Shown here one piece after another: positions 53,618-62,198 of a stretch of 64,000 bases of DNA. The DNA comes from Flavobacterium indicum GPTSA100-9 = DSM 17447 (GTDB taxonomy: Bacteria > Bacteroidota > Bacteroidia > Flavobacteriales > Flavobacteriaceae). Under the pieces are notes generated by a model. That model worked only from the letters and a program-made list of their open reading frames with translations, was not told where the DNA came from and searched no databases. The stretch lies in the NCBI RefSeq assembly GCF_000455605.1, contig NC_017025.1, positions 2,852,001 to 2,916,000 of the forward strand, read 5' to 3'. The number at the start of each line of letters is the position of its first letter. The stretch's first letter is position 1. A program made the position numbers and the translations under genes.

Positions 53618-54085
53618 ATGCAAGAAATAGAACGTAAATTTTTAACAACTTCAACTGCTTTTATTCAAGAAGCTACTCAAGCTCAAAAAATAGTGCAAGG
53701 GTATTTAAACAGTCATCCCGAACGAACTGTTCGCGTGCGAATTAAAAACGAAAAAGGATTTATAACTATTAAGGGAAAAGGCGACAGTACAGGAACCACT
53801 AGATTTGAATGGGAAAAAGAAATTGGAATTGAAGAAGCCAGAGCATTAATTCAATTATGTGAATCGGGTGTTATTGATAAAACCCGTTATTTAATCCCTA
53901 AAGGAAATCATGTTTTCGAAGTAGATGTTTTTGAAGGCGAAAACCGAGGTCTAATAATGGCAGAAATTGAGTTGTCTAGTTCAAATGAAATTTTTGAAAA
54001 ACCTAATTGGCTCGGTGAAGAAGTAACCACCGATGAAAGATACTACAATGCTTATTTAAGTAAAAAGCCTTTTACCACTTGGTAA
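53618..54085 (+). CDS. CYTH domain protein (triphosphate tunnel enzyme)
   Basis: 155 residues. The N-terminal EIERKFL is the ExExK signature of the CYTH (CyaB/thiamine triphosphatase) fold. Other family features are VRVRIKNEKGFITIKGKG and EVDVFEGENRGLIMAEIELSS, with charged residues lining the tunnel. Bacterial members are usually inorganic triphosphatases; adenylate cyclase activity is less likely. The stop codon lies inside a terminator hairpin. Confidence 0.9.
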   Translation: MQEIERKFLTTSTAFIQEATQAQKIVQGYLNSHPERTVRVRIKNEKGFITIKGKGDSTGTTRFEWEKEIGIEEARALIQLCESGVIDKTRYLIPKGNHVFEVDVFEGENRGLIMAEIELSSSNEIFEKPNWLGEEVTTDERYYNAYLSKKPFTTW

Positions 54086-54094
54086 AAGGCTTTT
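54063..54094. terminator. Terminator overlapping the CYTH stop codon
   Basis: Perfect 15-bp stem AAAAGCCTTTTACCA / TGGTAAAAGGCTTTT with a two-base centre (loop of four to six bases in practice). The last codons of the CYTH gene (KPFTTW) and its TAA are part of the stem. It also serves the convergent rlpA-like gene. Confidence 0.9.
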
Positions 54095-54096
54095 AT

Positions 54097-54543
54097 TTAT
54101 TTTTTTACAATTTCTAAATCGACTTCAATATGACCTCCATAGGATTTTGGAGCAATGGCCATAAAAGCTTTTCGAGTTAAATCAATATGTTTCGTTTTTG
54201 AAAACGGACCTCTATCAGTAACCGTGACATAAACCACTTTTTTGGTTTTTACCCCAGTAACTTTAAGTTTCGTCCCAAAGGGTAACTTTCTGTGTGCACA
54301 AGTCATGTCATTGTTATTAAAACGAGCGCCACTTGCTGTTCTTCTTCCGTTAAATTTATTAGCATAATAGGACGCGTGGGCTCCTTTATGAAACATTTCT
54401 AATTTTTCAACCTTACTGGTGTCTTTCTTAATCGTATCAACAACTTTAACTAGTGGTTTTTGTTGTGTGGGTACGGCTTTAATTTTATCTTTCTGATAAA
54501 AAAAGACTAACAATAAGGGTAGAAAGTATATTATTTTTTTCAT
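54097..54543 (-). CDS. RlpA-like double-psi beta-barrel protein
   Basis: 148 residues from ATG 54543 (MKKIIYFLPLLLVFFYQKDK, signal or anchor). The RlpA/DPBB fold is visible: ASYYANKFNGRRTASGARFN, MTCAHRKLPFGTKLKV and VTVTDRGPFSKTKHIDLTRKA. In other bacteria RlpA is a lytic transglycosylase acting on denuded glycan at the septum. The SPOR domain found in larger RlpA proteins is missing, as in many short homologues. It is convergent with the CYTH gene. Confidence 0.88.
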   Translation of the reverse strand: MKKIIYFLPLLLVFFYQKDKIKAVPTQQKPLVKVVDTIKKDTSKVEKLEMFHKGAHASYYANKFNGRRTASGARFNNNDMTCAHRKLPFGTKLKVTGVKTKKVVYVTVTDRGPFSKTKHIDLTRKAFMAIAPKSYGGHIEVDLEIVKK

Positions 54544-54610
54544 ATGCTTCTGTTTTATGAAAGCCATGCTTTCCAGTTAAACGGAACAAGTTTTTACAAA
54601 AACTATACCA

Positions 54611-55030
54611 CTATTTTGCAAACCATAAACTCCAAGGAATTCTAGATAAAATTAATACTAATCCAATAGCATATAAATAGGCAATTTTCTTAAATTTACC
54701 ATTGCTACTGTCTTCTTTTTTATGTTTAGACCATCCCATTGTAATTAAAACAAGTGCAATAATGTTAATTAAAGGGTGCTCCATAGCAGTTAATCGTAAT
54801 GCTGCATCAGACATATTGCTCATAGCCGCTTTTCCTAATGGAGAAGTAAACCATAAAGCCAAACCTACAACTAACTGAATGTGTGAAAAGATCAAAGCAA
54901 TTAAGGCAAAACTTCTATCTTTTTTCTCAAAATTTCTTTTAGATGATAAACCTAAAAATGAATTAACAATAGCAATTACTAATGCTGCTAACACAACATA
55001 GGCTAAGGTAGAGTGAATACTTTGTAACAT
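54611..55030 (-). CDS. Four-helix integral membrane protein of unknown function
   Basis: 139 residues, four hydrophobic segments (about 8-26, 41-61, 86-103, 116-135). Histidines at 6, 50 and 85 lie near membrane edges or inside helices, which could bind heme; this type is sometimes loosely labelled 'cytochrome b' in Bacteroidota databases, and also mislabelled as a ribosomal protein. No charged catalytic motif is seen. It stands alone, 108 bases after the folate enzyme gene. Confidence 0.75.
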   Translation of the reverse strand: MLQSIHSTLAYVVLAALVIAIVNSFLGLSSKRNFEKKDRSFALIALIFSHIQLVVGLALWFTSPLGKAAMSNMSDAALRLTAMEHPLINIIALVLITMGWSKHKKEDSSNGKFKKIAYLYAIGLVLILSRIPWSLWFAK

Positions 55031-55138
55031 AGTTTAATTTTTTAGTGAAAAACAAACTTACATAATTTAATCCAAATTTCCGACCTATGTTCGCATTTTC
55101 GATTGGTTATTTCCTAAATTTTGTCCCTTTTATTCCTT

Positions 55139-55702
55139 TTAAAACTGATATATTTTGTTGGGTGTTATACAAAAATCTAACGCCACATCCGAATCAATTA
55201 CGGCATCAATAGCTTCTATTGCTTCAAAAAAAGACAAGCCTATTTTTAAGGTTTCTGGTTTACAATTAGACAAAAACAAATCATAAAATCCTTTTCCATA
55301 CCCTACTCTATTTCCCATTTTATCAAATGCTAATAGTGGAACAAAAACCACCTCAATTTTTGAAACAGGAACTTCCAATCCGTCTATAGGTTCTGGAATA
55401 TTGTATTCATTCTTTTTTATCTTGGTGTTAGCTGTTAACAAAAAATGAGTCATCTCTCTAGTTTCAAAATCAGATTTAGACACCACTATTTCTTTATCTC
55501 TTCCTGCTAAAACTTGCAATAGATATTCAGTATTGACTTCTTTTTGTTCCACTATGGGCAAAAAAAGATGAAAATACGTTTTATCCCATATATCAAGCGA
55601 AATAATTTGATTGGCAATTTGTAAACTCAATTCTTCAACCTCATCTTCACTTAACTGTTGTCTTAATTCCTTATACTGTTTTCTAATTGTTTTTTTATCC
55701 AT
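55139..55702 (-). CDS. 5-formyltetrahydrofolate cyclo-ligase
   Basis: ATP-dependent conversion of 5-formyl-THF to 5,10-methenyl-THF. The 187-residue protein has the N-terminal KKTIRKQYKELRQQLS, the ATP/phosphate motif FVPLLAFDKMGNRVGYGKGFYD and the expected length. The ATG overlaps the stop of the upstream decarboxylase by eight bases (ATGGATAA), so the two are translationally coupled. Confidence 0.93.
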   Translation of the reverse strand: MDKKTIRKQYKELRQQLSEDEVEELSLQIANQIISLDIWDKTYFHLFLPIVEQKEVNTEYLLQVLAGRDKEIVVSKSDFETREMTHFLLTANTKIKKNEYNIPEPIDGLEVPVSKIEVVFVPLLAFDKMGNRVGYGKGFYDLFLSNCKPETLKIGLSFFEAIEAIDAVIDSDVALDFCITPNKIYQF

Positions 55703-56933
55703 TTCTAGACGCTTTTAAATCGTCTATAAAATTAGTCAAATGTTCAACTTCAACGTGATCCATTAGCACAATTTTGTACCATTTATTATTTTCATTGTGT
55801 TCTTGAGGCACTAAAGTATATTTATGTGCCAATTCATCTGGAATAAATGAAGCTTTTATTGTTACTATATTCATGTAAGGACAACTGTAATATTCTATAC
55901 CTAATGCATCCAACTCTTTTCTTAAAAATTGAGTTCGCATCATCAAAATACTTATTTTTTCATACCATGCATAAGGACCATAGGTGAACAAAATCATCCA
56001 AACCGCCACCGCATTTGCACCCGAACGACTACCACATAAGGTAACATCCATCCCTTCTACATAAGCAGCCTCTTGTGTCAATACGTTTTCAATTAACCCT
56101 TTTCTACAAATAAAAACTCCCGTACCATAAGGCGCTTGAAGCATTTTATGAGCATCAATAGTTATGGAGCTTATTTTGGGATTATCAAATGTAATGGTAG
56201 ATTCTTGGTTGCTGAATGGGTAAACAAATCCACCATAAGCACCATCAATATGCAGTTTAAAATTTAATTCGTGTTTTTCTAATACCGAAATATAATCTTC
56301 TGGATTATCAACCGAACCAAACATGGTAGTTCCCATATTAGAAACAGCAATAAAATAGCGAACACCTCTGTTTTTTGCCTCTACTACTACTTGTTCTAAT
56401 TGAACTTTATCAATGGCTCTAGTATTGAAATCTACAGCAATTCTAATCCATTCTATTTGCAATAAGTTTGATGCTTTTGCAATGGAATAGTGCGTGTCTT
56501 CTGTAGCTAAAATGGCAATTTCATTTAATTGGGCTTGATGCTTATTAAAAAAGTAATTTCTAAAAACCCAAATAGCCTGAATGTTGGCTTCTGTTCCCCC
56601 TGGTGCAATATAGCCATCATATTCATTGGGTTGGGATTTAAAAACATCAACTGCAAGCACATTTAAAACTTCTCGTTCTATTTCTTGCGTTCCTCCAAAA
56701 GCACCTTCAGAAGTTCCTAATGTATGGCATCCAATATTGTTGGGATTGGCCACATATGTTCTTATTGTTGGGGCGTCTCTTAAAAAAGGAGCTTCTTCAT
56801 AAAATACTTTACTATCTAATCGTGAAGCAGGATATCCTAAAGAAGCATCGGTTGCAAAATTTACATTTTGTTGTAAGGCTTCATCTATACGTTGTTGTCG
56901 TTGTGCTGGGGTTAATTTTTTCCAATACTGCAT
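55695..56933 (-). CDS. PLP-dependent decarboxylase (group II-like)
   Basis: 412 residues. The PLP lysine lies in SITIDAHKMLQAPYGTGVF, and the Asp that binds the pyridine nitrogen in HIDGAYGGFVYPF. The fold and length match the group II amino-acid decarboxylase family (glutamate, tyrosine, histidine or aspartate decarboxylases). Substrate cannot be decided. It overlaps the folate cyclo-ligase gene and lies near an aspartoacylase-like gene, which might hint at an N-acetyl or amino-acid pathway but is weak evidence. Confidence 0.85.
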   Translation of the reverse strand: MQYWKKLTPAQRQQRIDEALQQNVNFATDASLGYPASRLDSKVFYEEAPFLRDAPTIRTYVANPNNIGCHTLGTSEGAFGGTQEIEREVLNVLAVDVFKSQPNEYDGYIAPGGTEANIQAIWVFRNYFFNKHQAQLNEIAILATEDTHYSIAKASNLLQIEWIRIAVDFNTRAIDKVQLEQVVVEAKNRGVRYFIAVSNMGTTMFGSVDNPEDYISVLEKHELNFKLHIDGAYGGFVYPFSNQESTITFDNPKISSITIDAHKMLQAPYGTGVFICRKGLIENVLTQEAAYVEGMDVTLCGSRSGANAVAVWMILFTYGPYAWYEKISILMMRTQFLRKELDALGIEYYSCPYMNIVTIKASFIPDELAHKYTLVPQEHNENNKWYKIVLMDHVEVEHLTNFIDDLKASRNG

Positions 56934-57031
56934 ACCTAATAAATTTCGACAAATCTATTAGTCAGAAAAATAAAAAAACATGATAATTGTTAGGTTTAAC
57001 TAATTGTTACAATTTTTATTTATTTGTTAAT

Positions 57032-57988
57032 TTATTCTAATTCTTTGGAAATATGGAAAATAGCATCTCCTTGATATACAATAGGGGCATCGTTAACATT
57101 AATTAGATAACCGTCATGCGGCGCTTTAACCTTGTGTTCTATTTTACCAAAGGGATCAGAAATCGTTGCCAGTAACTCTCCTTTCTTAACAAATGTTCCA
57201 ATTGCTTTTAGTCCATGAAACATTCCTGAAAAATTGGCGCGAATCCAATCTGATTTTGTTATATAAATAGTTGCATGCGCCTCCATAGATTGGTGTTTGG
57301 TTGCCAACATTTTTAAATGCTTTAAAAAACGTTTAGAGCCTTCAATTGCTTCATCCGTCACTTTTTGATTCATGTCTAAGGATTTTCCACCCTCAAACAA
57401 CAACATTTTGGTACCCATATGATCACATGAGGTTCTAAATGAACCAGAAATATGATTGGAATACAAGGTAAACGGTGCGCCAAATACATCTGATAATTTT
57501 TTCAATTCTTGATTATTAGGTACAATTCTAATTTGTGGTGCATTAAATCGTTGGGCTCCACCTGCATGAAAATCAATAGCATAATCCACATGAGGAATAA
57601 TTTCTTGAAGAATATAATGAGCAAATCGACTGGCTAAAGAACCTGTTTTACTTCCTGGAAAAACACGATTTAAATCACGCCCGTCTGGAAACTCTCTTGT
57701 TTGATTCACAAAACCAAAAATATTAATAATGGGCATACAAATAATGGTTCCGCGTTTCGGTTTATTTATTTTTTGTACAATGAGCTGTCTTACGATTTCG
57801 GTGCCATTAATTTCGTCACCATGCAAACCTGCACTAAACAAAACAGTTGGTCCGTCTAATTTACTTCTTTCTACAATAATTGGGATTTGTAAATCGGTCA
57901 TCGTATGCAATTTGGCAATTTGCATGTGAATGGTTTTACTTTCACCCGGCAGAATAGTTTCATTAAAAATCGTAATTTCTTTATGCAT
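57032..57988 (-). CDS. Succinylglutamate desuccinylase/aspartoacylase-family protein
   Basis: 318 residues. Zinc ligands appear as His and Glu in SAGLHGDEINGTEIVRQL and His in AIDFHAGGAQRFN, the M14-like AstE/AspA pattern. The C-terminal part (HKVKAPHDGYLINVNDAPIVYQGD) has a lipoyl-like beta domain found in this subgroup. It removes acyl groups from acyl-amino acids, but the actual substrate is unknown. It is divergent from uvrC. Confidence 0.87.
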   Translation of the reverse strand: MHKEITIFNETILPGESKTIHMQIAKLHTMTDLQIPIIVERSKLDGPTVLFSAGLHGDEINGTEIVRQLIVQKINKPKRGTIICMPIINIFGFVNQTREFPDGRDLNRVFPGSKTGSLASRFAHYILQEIIPHVDYAIDFHAGGAQRFNAPQIRIVPNNQELKKLSDVFGAPFTLYSNHISGSFRTSCDHMGTKMLLFEGGKSLDMNQKVTDEAIEGSKRFLKHLKMLATKHQSMEAHATIYITKSDWIRANFSGMFHGLKAIGTFVKKGELLATISDPFGKIEHKVKAPHDGYLINVNDAPIVYQGDAIFHISKELE

Positions 57989-58044
57989 TTTAAAAAGGTG
58001 TTTTTTGCGAATGTAATGATTTTTTAAAAACCATAACTTTTTGT

Positions 58045-58052
58045 TACTTTTG
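58045..58052 (+). promoter_or_regulatory. Candidate -7 promoter element of uvrC
   Basis: TACTTTTG, 31 bases before the ATG at 58084. No TTG lies at the right distance. Confidence 0.45.
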
Positions 58053-58083
58053 TTATGAAAATTCTATTATACTAAAGACACAA

Positions 58084-59874
58084 ATGCCTACTCCTTTAGA
58101 ACTTCAAATTCAAACCTTACCCGATAGCCCTGGTGTATATCAATATTTTGATAAAGAGGGGAAAATTTTATACGTAGGCAAAGCCAAAAATTTAAAAAAA
58201 AGAGTGCAGTCTTATTTTTCTAAAAACCATGATAATTACAAAACATCGGTTTTAGTAAAAAAAATAGTTAGTATCAAACACATTGTTGTTCCAACCGAAA
58301 CAGATGCCTTATTATTAGAAAACAATTTAATTAAAAAACTCCAACCAAGATATAATGTATTATTAAAAGACGACAAAACCTACCCTTGGATTTGTATAAA
58401 AAGAGAACCTTTTTCTAGAGTATTCCCTACCCGAAAAATGGTAAAAGACGGTTCTGAATATTTCGGTCCTTACACCAGTTTTAAAACGGTGAATACCTTA
58501 TTAGAATTAATCAAAGAATTATATCCATTAAGAACTTGCAACTATGATTTATCTCATGGAAATATTGTCTCTGGAAAATACAAAGTGTGTTTAGAATACC
58601 ACATTGGTAATTGTAAAGGTCCGTGTGAAGGCTACGAAACCTTAGAAAATTACCAAAACCAAATCCAGGCCATTCGAGAAATTTTAAAAGGAAATTTCAA
58701 AGAAAGTTTAAAAGATTTTAAAAAATTAATGACCGATTTGGCTATTGATATGCGCTTTGAAGAGGCACAAAAAATAAAAGAAAAAATTGAGGTGCTAGAA
58801 AATTATCAAGCCAAATCAACCATTTTAAATCCAAAAATAACGAACGTCGATGTTTTTTCAATTGTGTCAGATGAAAGTATGGCTTTTGTTAATTTTTTAC
58901 AGATTTCACATGGTGCTATTATTCGTTCGCACACTTTAGAATTAAAAAAGAAATTAGATGAAACGGATGAAGAGTTATTAGAATTAGCAATCATCGAAAT
59001 TCGGGAACGTTTTCATTTAACTTCTAAAGAAATCATAGTGCCTTTCGAAATTGATTTAGGCGAAAACATAAAAATTACCGTTCCAAAATTAGGAGATAAA
59101 AAAGAAATTCTGAATTTATCGGAACGCAATGCAAAACATTATCGATTGGACCAATTAAAACAGATCAAAATTGTGGATCCGGACCGACATACCAATCGCA
59201 TAATGGCTCAAATGATGAAAGACTTGCGTTTATCTGTAGAGCCCAGACATATTGAGTGTTTTGATAATTCGAATATTCAAGGAACCAATCCGGTTTCTGC
59301 ATGCGTTGTATTTAAAGATGGTAAACCAAGTAAAAAAGACTACCGCCATTTTAATATCAAAACCGTGGAAGGTCCAAACGATTTTGCATCCATGGAGGAA
59401 GTCGTATACCGAAGATATAAGCGTTTGTTAGACGAAAACGAACCGTTGCCACAATTAATTATTATTGATGGTGGAAAAGGTCAATTGTCCTCGGCTTTAA
59501 AAAGTTTAGAGGAATTAGGATTAAGAGGAAAAATTGCCATTATTGGCATCGCTAAACGATTAGAAGAATTGTTTTATCCTGATGATCCTATTCCGTTGTA
59601 CCTAGATAAAAAATCAGAAACGTTAAAAACAATCCAACACCTTCGTAATGAAGCCCACCGTTTTGGAATTACACATCATAGAGATAAAAGAAGTAAATCG
59701 GCCTTACAAACGAGTATGGAAACCATTCCAGGGATAGGAGAAAAAACCATGGTGACGTTAATAAAACACTTCAAAAGTGTAAAAAGAATAAAAGAAGCGG
59801 ATGAAAATGAAATTGCGAAAGTAATTGGGCTTTCAAAAGCGAAAAAAATTTCCGACTTTTACAAAAAAGAATAA
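58084..59874 (+). CDS. uvrC: UvrABC excinuclease subunit C
   Basis: Makes the two incisions in nucleotide excision repair. The 596-residue protein has the GIY-YIG nuclease (SPGVYQYFDKEGKILYVGKAKNLKKR), a cysteine region CLEYHIGNCKGPCEGY and a UVR motif near residues 200-230. The RNase H-like domain is ECFDNSNIQGTNPVSACVVF with GPNDFASMEEVVYRRY and IIDGGKGQLSSA. The C-terminus has helix-hairpin-helix repeats (ETIPGIGEKTMVTLIKHF). The patatin gene starts three bases after the stop. Confidence 0.97.
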   Translation: MPTPLELQIQTLPDSPGVYQYFDKEGKILYVGKAKNLKKRVQSYFSKNHDNYKTSVLVKKIVSIKHIVVPTETDALLLENNLIKKLQPRYNVLLKDDKTYPWICIKREPFSRVFPTRKMVKDGSEYFGPYTSFKTVNTLLELIKELYPLRTCNYDLSHGNIVSGKYKVCLEYHIGNCKGPCEGYETLENYQNQIQAIREILKGNFKESLKDFKKLMTDLAIDMRFEEAQKIKEKIEVLENYQAKSTILNPKITNVDVFSIVSDESMAFVNFLQISHGAIIRSHTLELKKKLDETDEELLELAIIEIRERFHLTSKEIIVPFEIDLGENIKITVPKLGDKKEILNLSERNAKHYRLDQLKQIKIVDPDRHTNRIMAQMMKDLRLSVEPRHIECFDNSNIQGTNPVSACVVFKDGKPSKKDYRHFNIKTVEGPNDFASMEEVVYRRYKRLLDENEPLPQLIIIDGGKGQLSSALKSLEELGLRGKIAIIGIAKRLEELFYPDDPIPLYLDKKSETLKTIQHLRNEAHRFGITHHRDKRSKSALQTSMETIPGIGEKTMVTLIKHFKSVKRIKEADENEIAKVIGLSKAKKISDFYKKE

Positions 59875-59877
59875 CGT

Positions 59878-62127
59878 ATGTTTAAGAGCCTAATGAAAAG
59901 TAAAAAGAACCCTGTGAATTGCCTTAAAAGTAAATTTACTTGTATGTTACTTTTTACTTTTGTCTTTTTACTTGGCTCTTACACTTCATCTGCTCAAGAT
60001 ACAATTAGAAAGCCAAAAATTGGATTAGTGCTTTCTGGCGGAGGCGCAAAAGGATTGGCTCATATTGGCGTACTAAAAGTTATCGATTCATTGGGAATAA
60101 AAATAGATTACATTGGAGGTACTAGTATGGGAGCCATTGTAGGAGGATTGTATGCTTCGGGTTACAATGCCAAACAACTAGATTCAATTTTTACAACTTT
60201 AGATGCCGATGCGCTAATCCAAGACTATGTGCCACGAAGTTCTAAATCTTTTTTTGAAAAAAGAAATGATGAATTATACGCCCTTACACTTCCTTTTAAA
60301 AAATTAAAACTTGAAACACCTAATGCCCTTTCAAAAGGAATGTATAATTATAATTTACTTTCCAAACTAACCTTTCATGTAAGGCATTTACGTGATTTTA
60401 ATCGATTACCCATTCCTTTTTTCTGCATGGCAACCGATATTGAAACAGGTGAAGAAGTGATTTTAAACAAAGGTATTTTAGCTCAAGCTATGGTGGCAAG
60501 TGGTTCTATCCCTTCTCTTTTCAATCCTATAGAGATCAACGGCAGAATGTTGGTAGATGGCGGAGTAAAAAACAATTATCCGGTTGAAAATCTCAAAGCA
60601 ATGGGAGCTGAATATATTATTGGAGTTGATGTTCAAGATGGTTTAAAAACTAAAGATGAATTAAAAGGTGTTTCAACAATACTTTTACAAATATCCAATT
60701 TTGGTACACTTGAAAAAATGCCTGAGAAGATTAAACAAACGGATATTTACATTAAACCCGATATTACTGGCTATTCTGTTTTATCATTTGACGATGGAAA
60801 AACAATTATAAAAAATGGCGAAAATGCAGCAAAAAAAGAGCTATTTAAGTTAATTAATTTAAAAAAAGAAATTTATTATAAACCTTTTTTAAAAACGCAA
60901 TCCGATACAATTGTAATATCAAACATCAATTTTAATGTTACAAAAAATTACACTCGATCTTATTTACTAGGTAAGTTAAAAATCAAACCAAAATCTAAAG
61001 TTAGTTATAAAACCTTAGTTGATGGTATTCAAAATCTTAATTCCACTCAAAATTTTAGTTCAATTAAATATACATTTGAAAACAACAGTTTAAATATTGA
61101 TTTAAAGGAAAATAATGTCAATACTTTTTTAAAATTCGGAATTCGATATGATGATTTTCTCAAAAGTGCGGCATTAATTAATATAACGCAGAAAAAAATA
61201 ATATCAAAAAATGACATATTATCTTTAGATGTTATTTTAGGAGATAATTTTAGGTATGATTTGAATTACCTAATTGACAATGGTTTTAATTGGAGTTTTG
61301 GTTTAAACTCAAGTTTTGTGACTTTTAACCGAAATGTTTCTACCGAATTTAACATCAATTTATTTAACAATATAAATCTAAACAGCATAAATCTTGATTA
61401 TAGTTCAATAAATAATCAAGCATTTATTCAAACACTTTTTTCTAAAAAATTTACCGTTAGTGGAGGTGTTGAATGGCAAAGACTTAAAATAAAAACAGAC
61501 AATTTTTCAAATGATGTTGGAACTATAGAAAACAGTAATTATTTATCTTTCTTCGGAAATGTTTCACATGATAATTTTAATAAAAAATTCTTCCCTACTA
61601 AAGGTTGGTATGTAAAGAGTAATTTTAAAACATATGTTTATTCTACTGATTATACCAATACATTTGAACGTTTTTCTATAGCGAAAGCAGATGCAGGAAT
61701 TGTTATTAGCCCTATAAAAAAAATAAGCGTGTTATTACAAACAGAAGGAGGGTTTAAAGTTGGAAGAAGTGCAACTCCTTTTTTTGATTTTATACTTGGA
61801 GGAAATACAGTTAGGGAAATCAACAACTTCAGACCTTTTTATGGTTATGACTATCTATCACTTTTAGGAAATAGTTATGTGAAAGCATGCAGCACTATTG
61901 ATTTTGAGTTTTATAAAAAAAATCATTTGAATTTTTCATATAACGCAGCAAACGTTGGAAATTTCATCTTTGATTCTACTAAAGATTGGATTAATAAACC
62001 GAGCTATACTGGTTTTGCTATTGGTTACGGATTAGATTCAATCCTCGGACCCGTTGAGTTAAAATACAGTTGGTCACCTGAATCAAGAAATAGTAATTTT
62101 TGGGTGAATGTTGGGTTTATTTTTTAA
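59878..62127 (+). CDS. Patatin-like phospholipase with Omp85-type barrel
   Basis: 749 residues, signal peptide near residue 40 (LGSYTSSAQD). The patatin domain (about 48-240) has the glycine-rich oxyanion loop SGGGAKGLAHIGVL, the nucleophile GTSMG and the catalytic DGG. A POTRA-like region follows (about 350-410), then a beta-barrel of the surface-antigen/BamA type ending in RNSNFWVNVGFIF. This matches the PlpD/type Vd design: a lipase held at or released from the outer membrane by its own barrel. It is translationally close to uvrC (three-base gap) and read from its transcript. Confidence 0.9.
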   Translation: MFKSLMKSKKNPVNCLKSKFTCMLLFTFVFLLGSYTSSAQDTIRKPKIGLVLSGGGAKGLAHIGVLKVIDSLGIKIDYIGGTSMGAIVGGLYASGYNAKQLDSIFTTLDADALIQDYVPRSSKSFFEKRNDELYALTLPFKKLKLETPNALSKGMYNYNLLSKLTFHVRHLRDFNRLPIPFFCMATDIETGEEVILNKGILAQAMVASGSIPSLFNPIEINGRMLVDGGVKNNYPVENLKAMGAEYIIGVDVQDGLKTKDELKGVSTILLQISNFGTLEKMPEKIKQTDIYIKPDITGYSVLSFDDGKTIIKNGENAAKKELFKLINLKKEIYYKPFLKTQSDTIVISNINFNVTKNYTRSYLLGKLKIKPKSKVSYKTLVDGIQNLNSTQNFSSIKYTFENNSLNIDLKENNVNTFLKFGIRYDDFLKSAALINITQKKIISKNDILSLDVILGDNFRYDLNYLIDNGFNWSFGLNSSFVTFNRNVSTEFNINLFNNINLNSINLDYSSINNQAFIQTLFSKKFTVSGGVEWQRLKIKTDNFSNDVGTIENSNYLSFFGNVSHDNFNKKFFPTKGWYVKSNFKTYVYSTDYTNTFERFSIAKADAGIVISPIKKISVLLQTEGGFKVGRSATPFFDFILGGNTVREINNFRPFYGYDYLSLLGNSYVKACSTIDFEFYKKNHLNFSYNAANVGNFIFDSTKDWINKPSYTGFAIGYGLDSILGPVELKYSWSPESRNSNFWVNVGFIF

Positions 62128-62164
62128 CAAAAAACAAAAAATAAAGAATTAAATTAAAAAATCT

Positions 62165-62172
62165 TATATTTG
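62165..62172 (+). promoter_or_regulatory. Candidate -7 promoter element of the permease gene
   Basis: TATATTTG, 26 bases before the ATG at 62199; the -33 region is A-rich without TTG. Confidence 0.45.
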
Positions 62173-62198
62173 AGACCTTAAAACTATTAACTATTACT

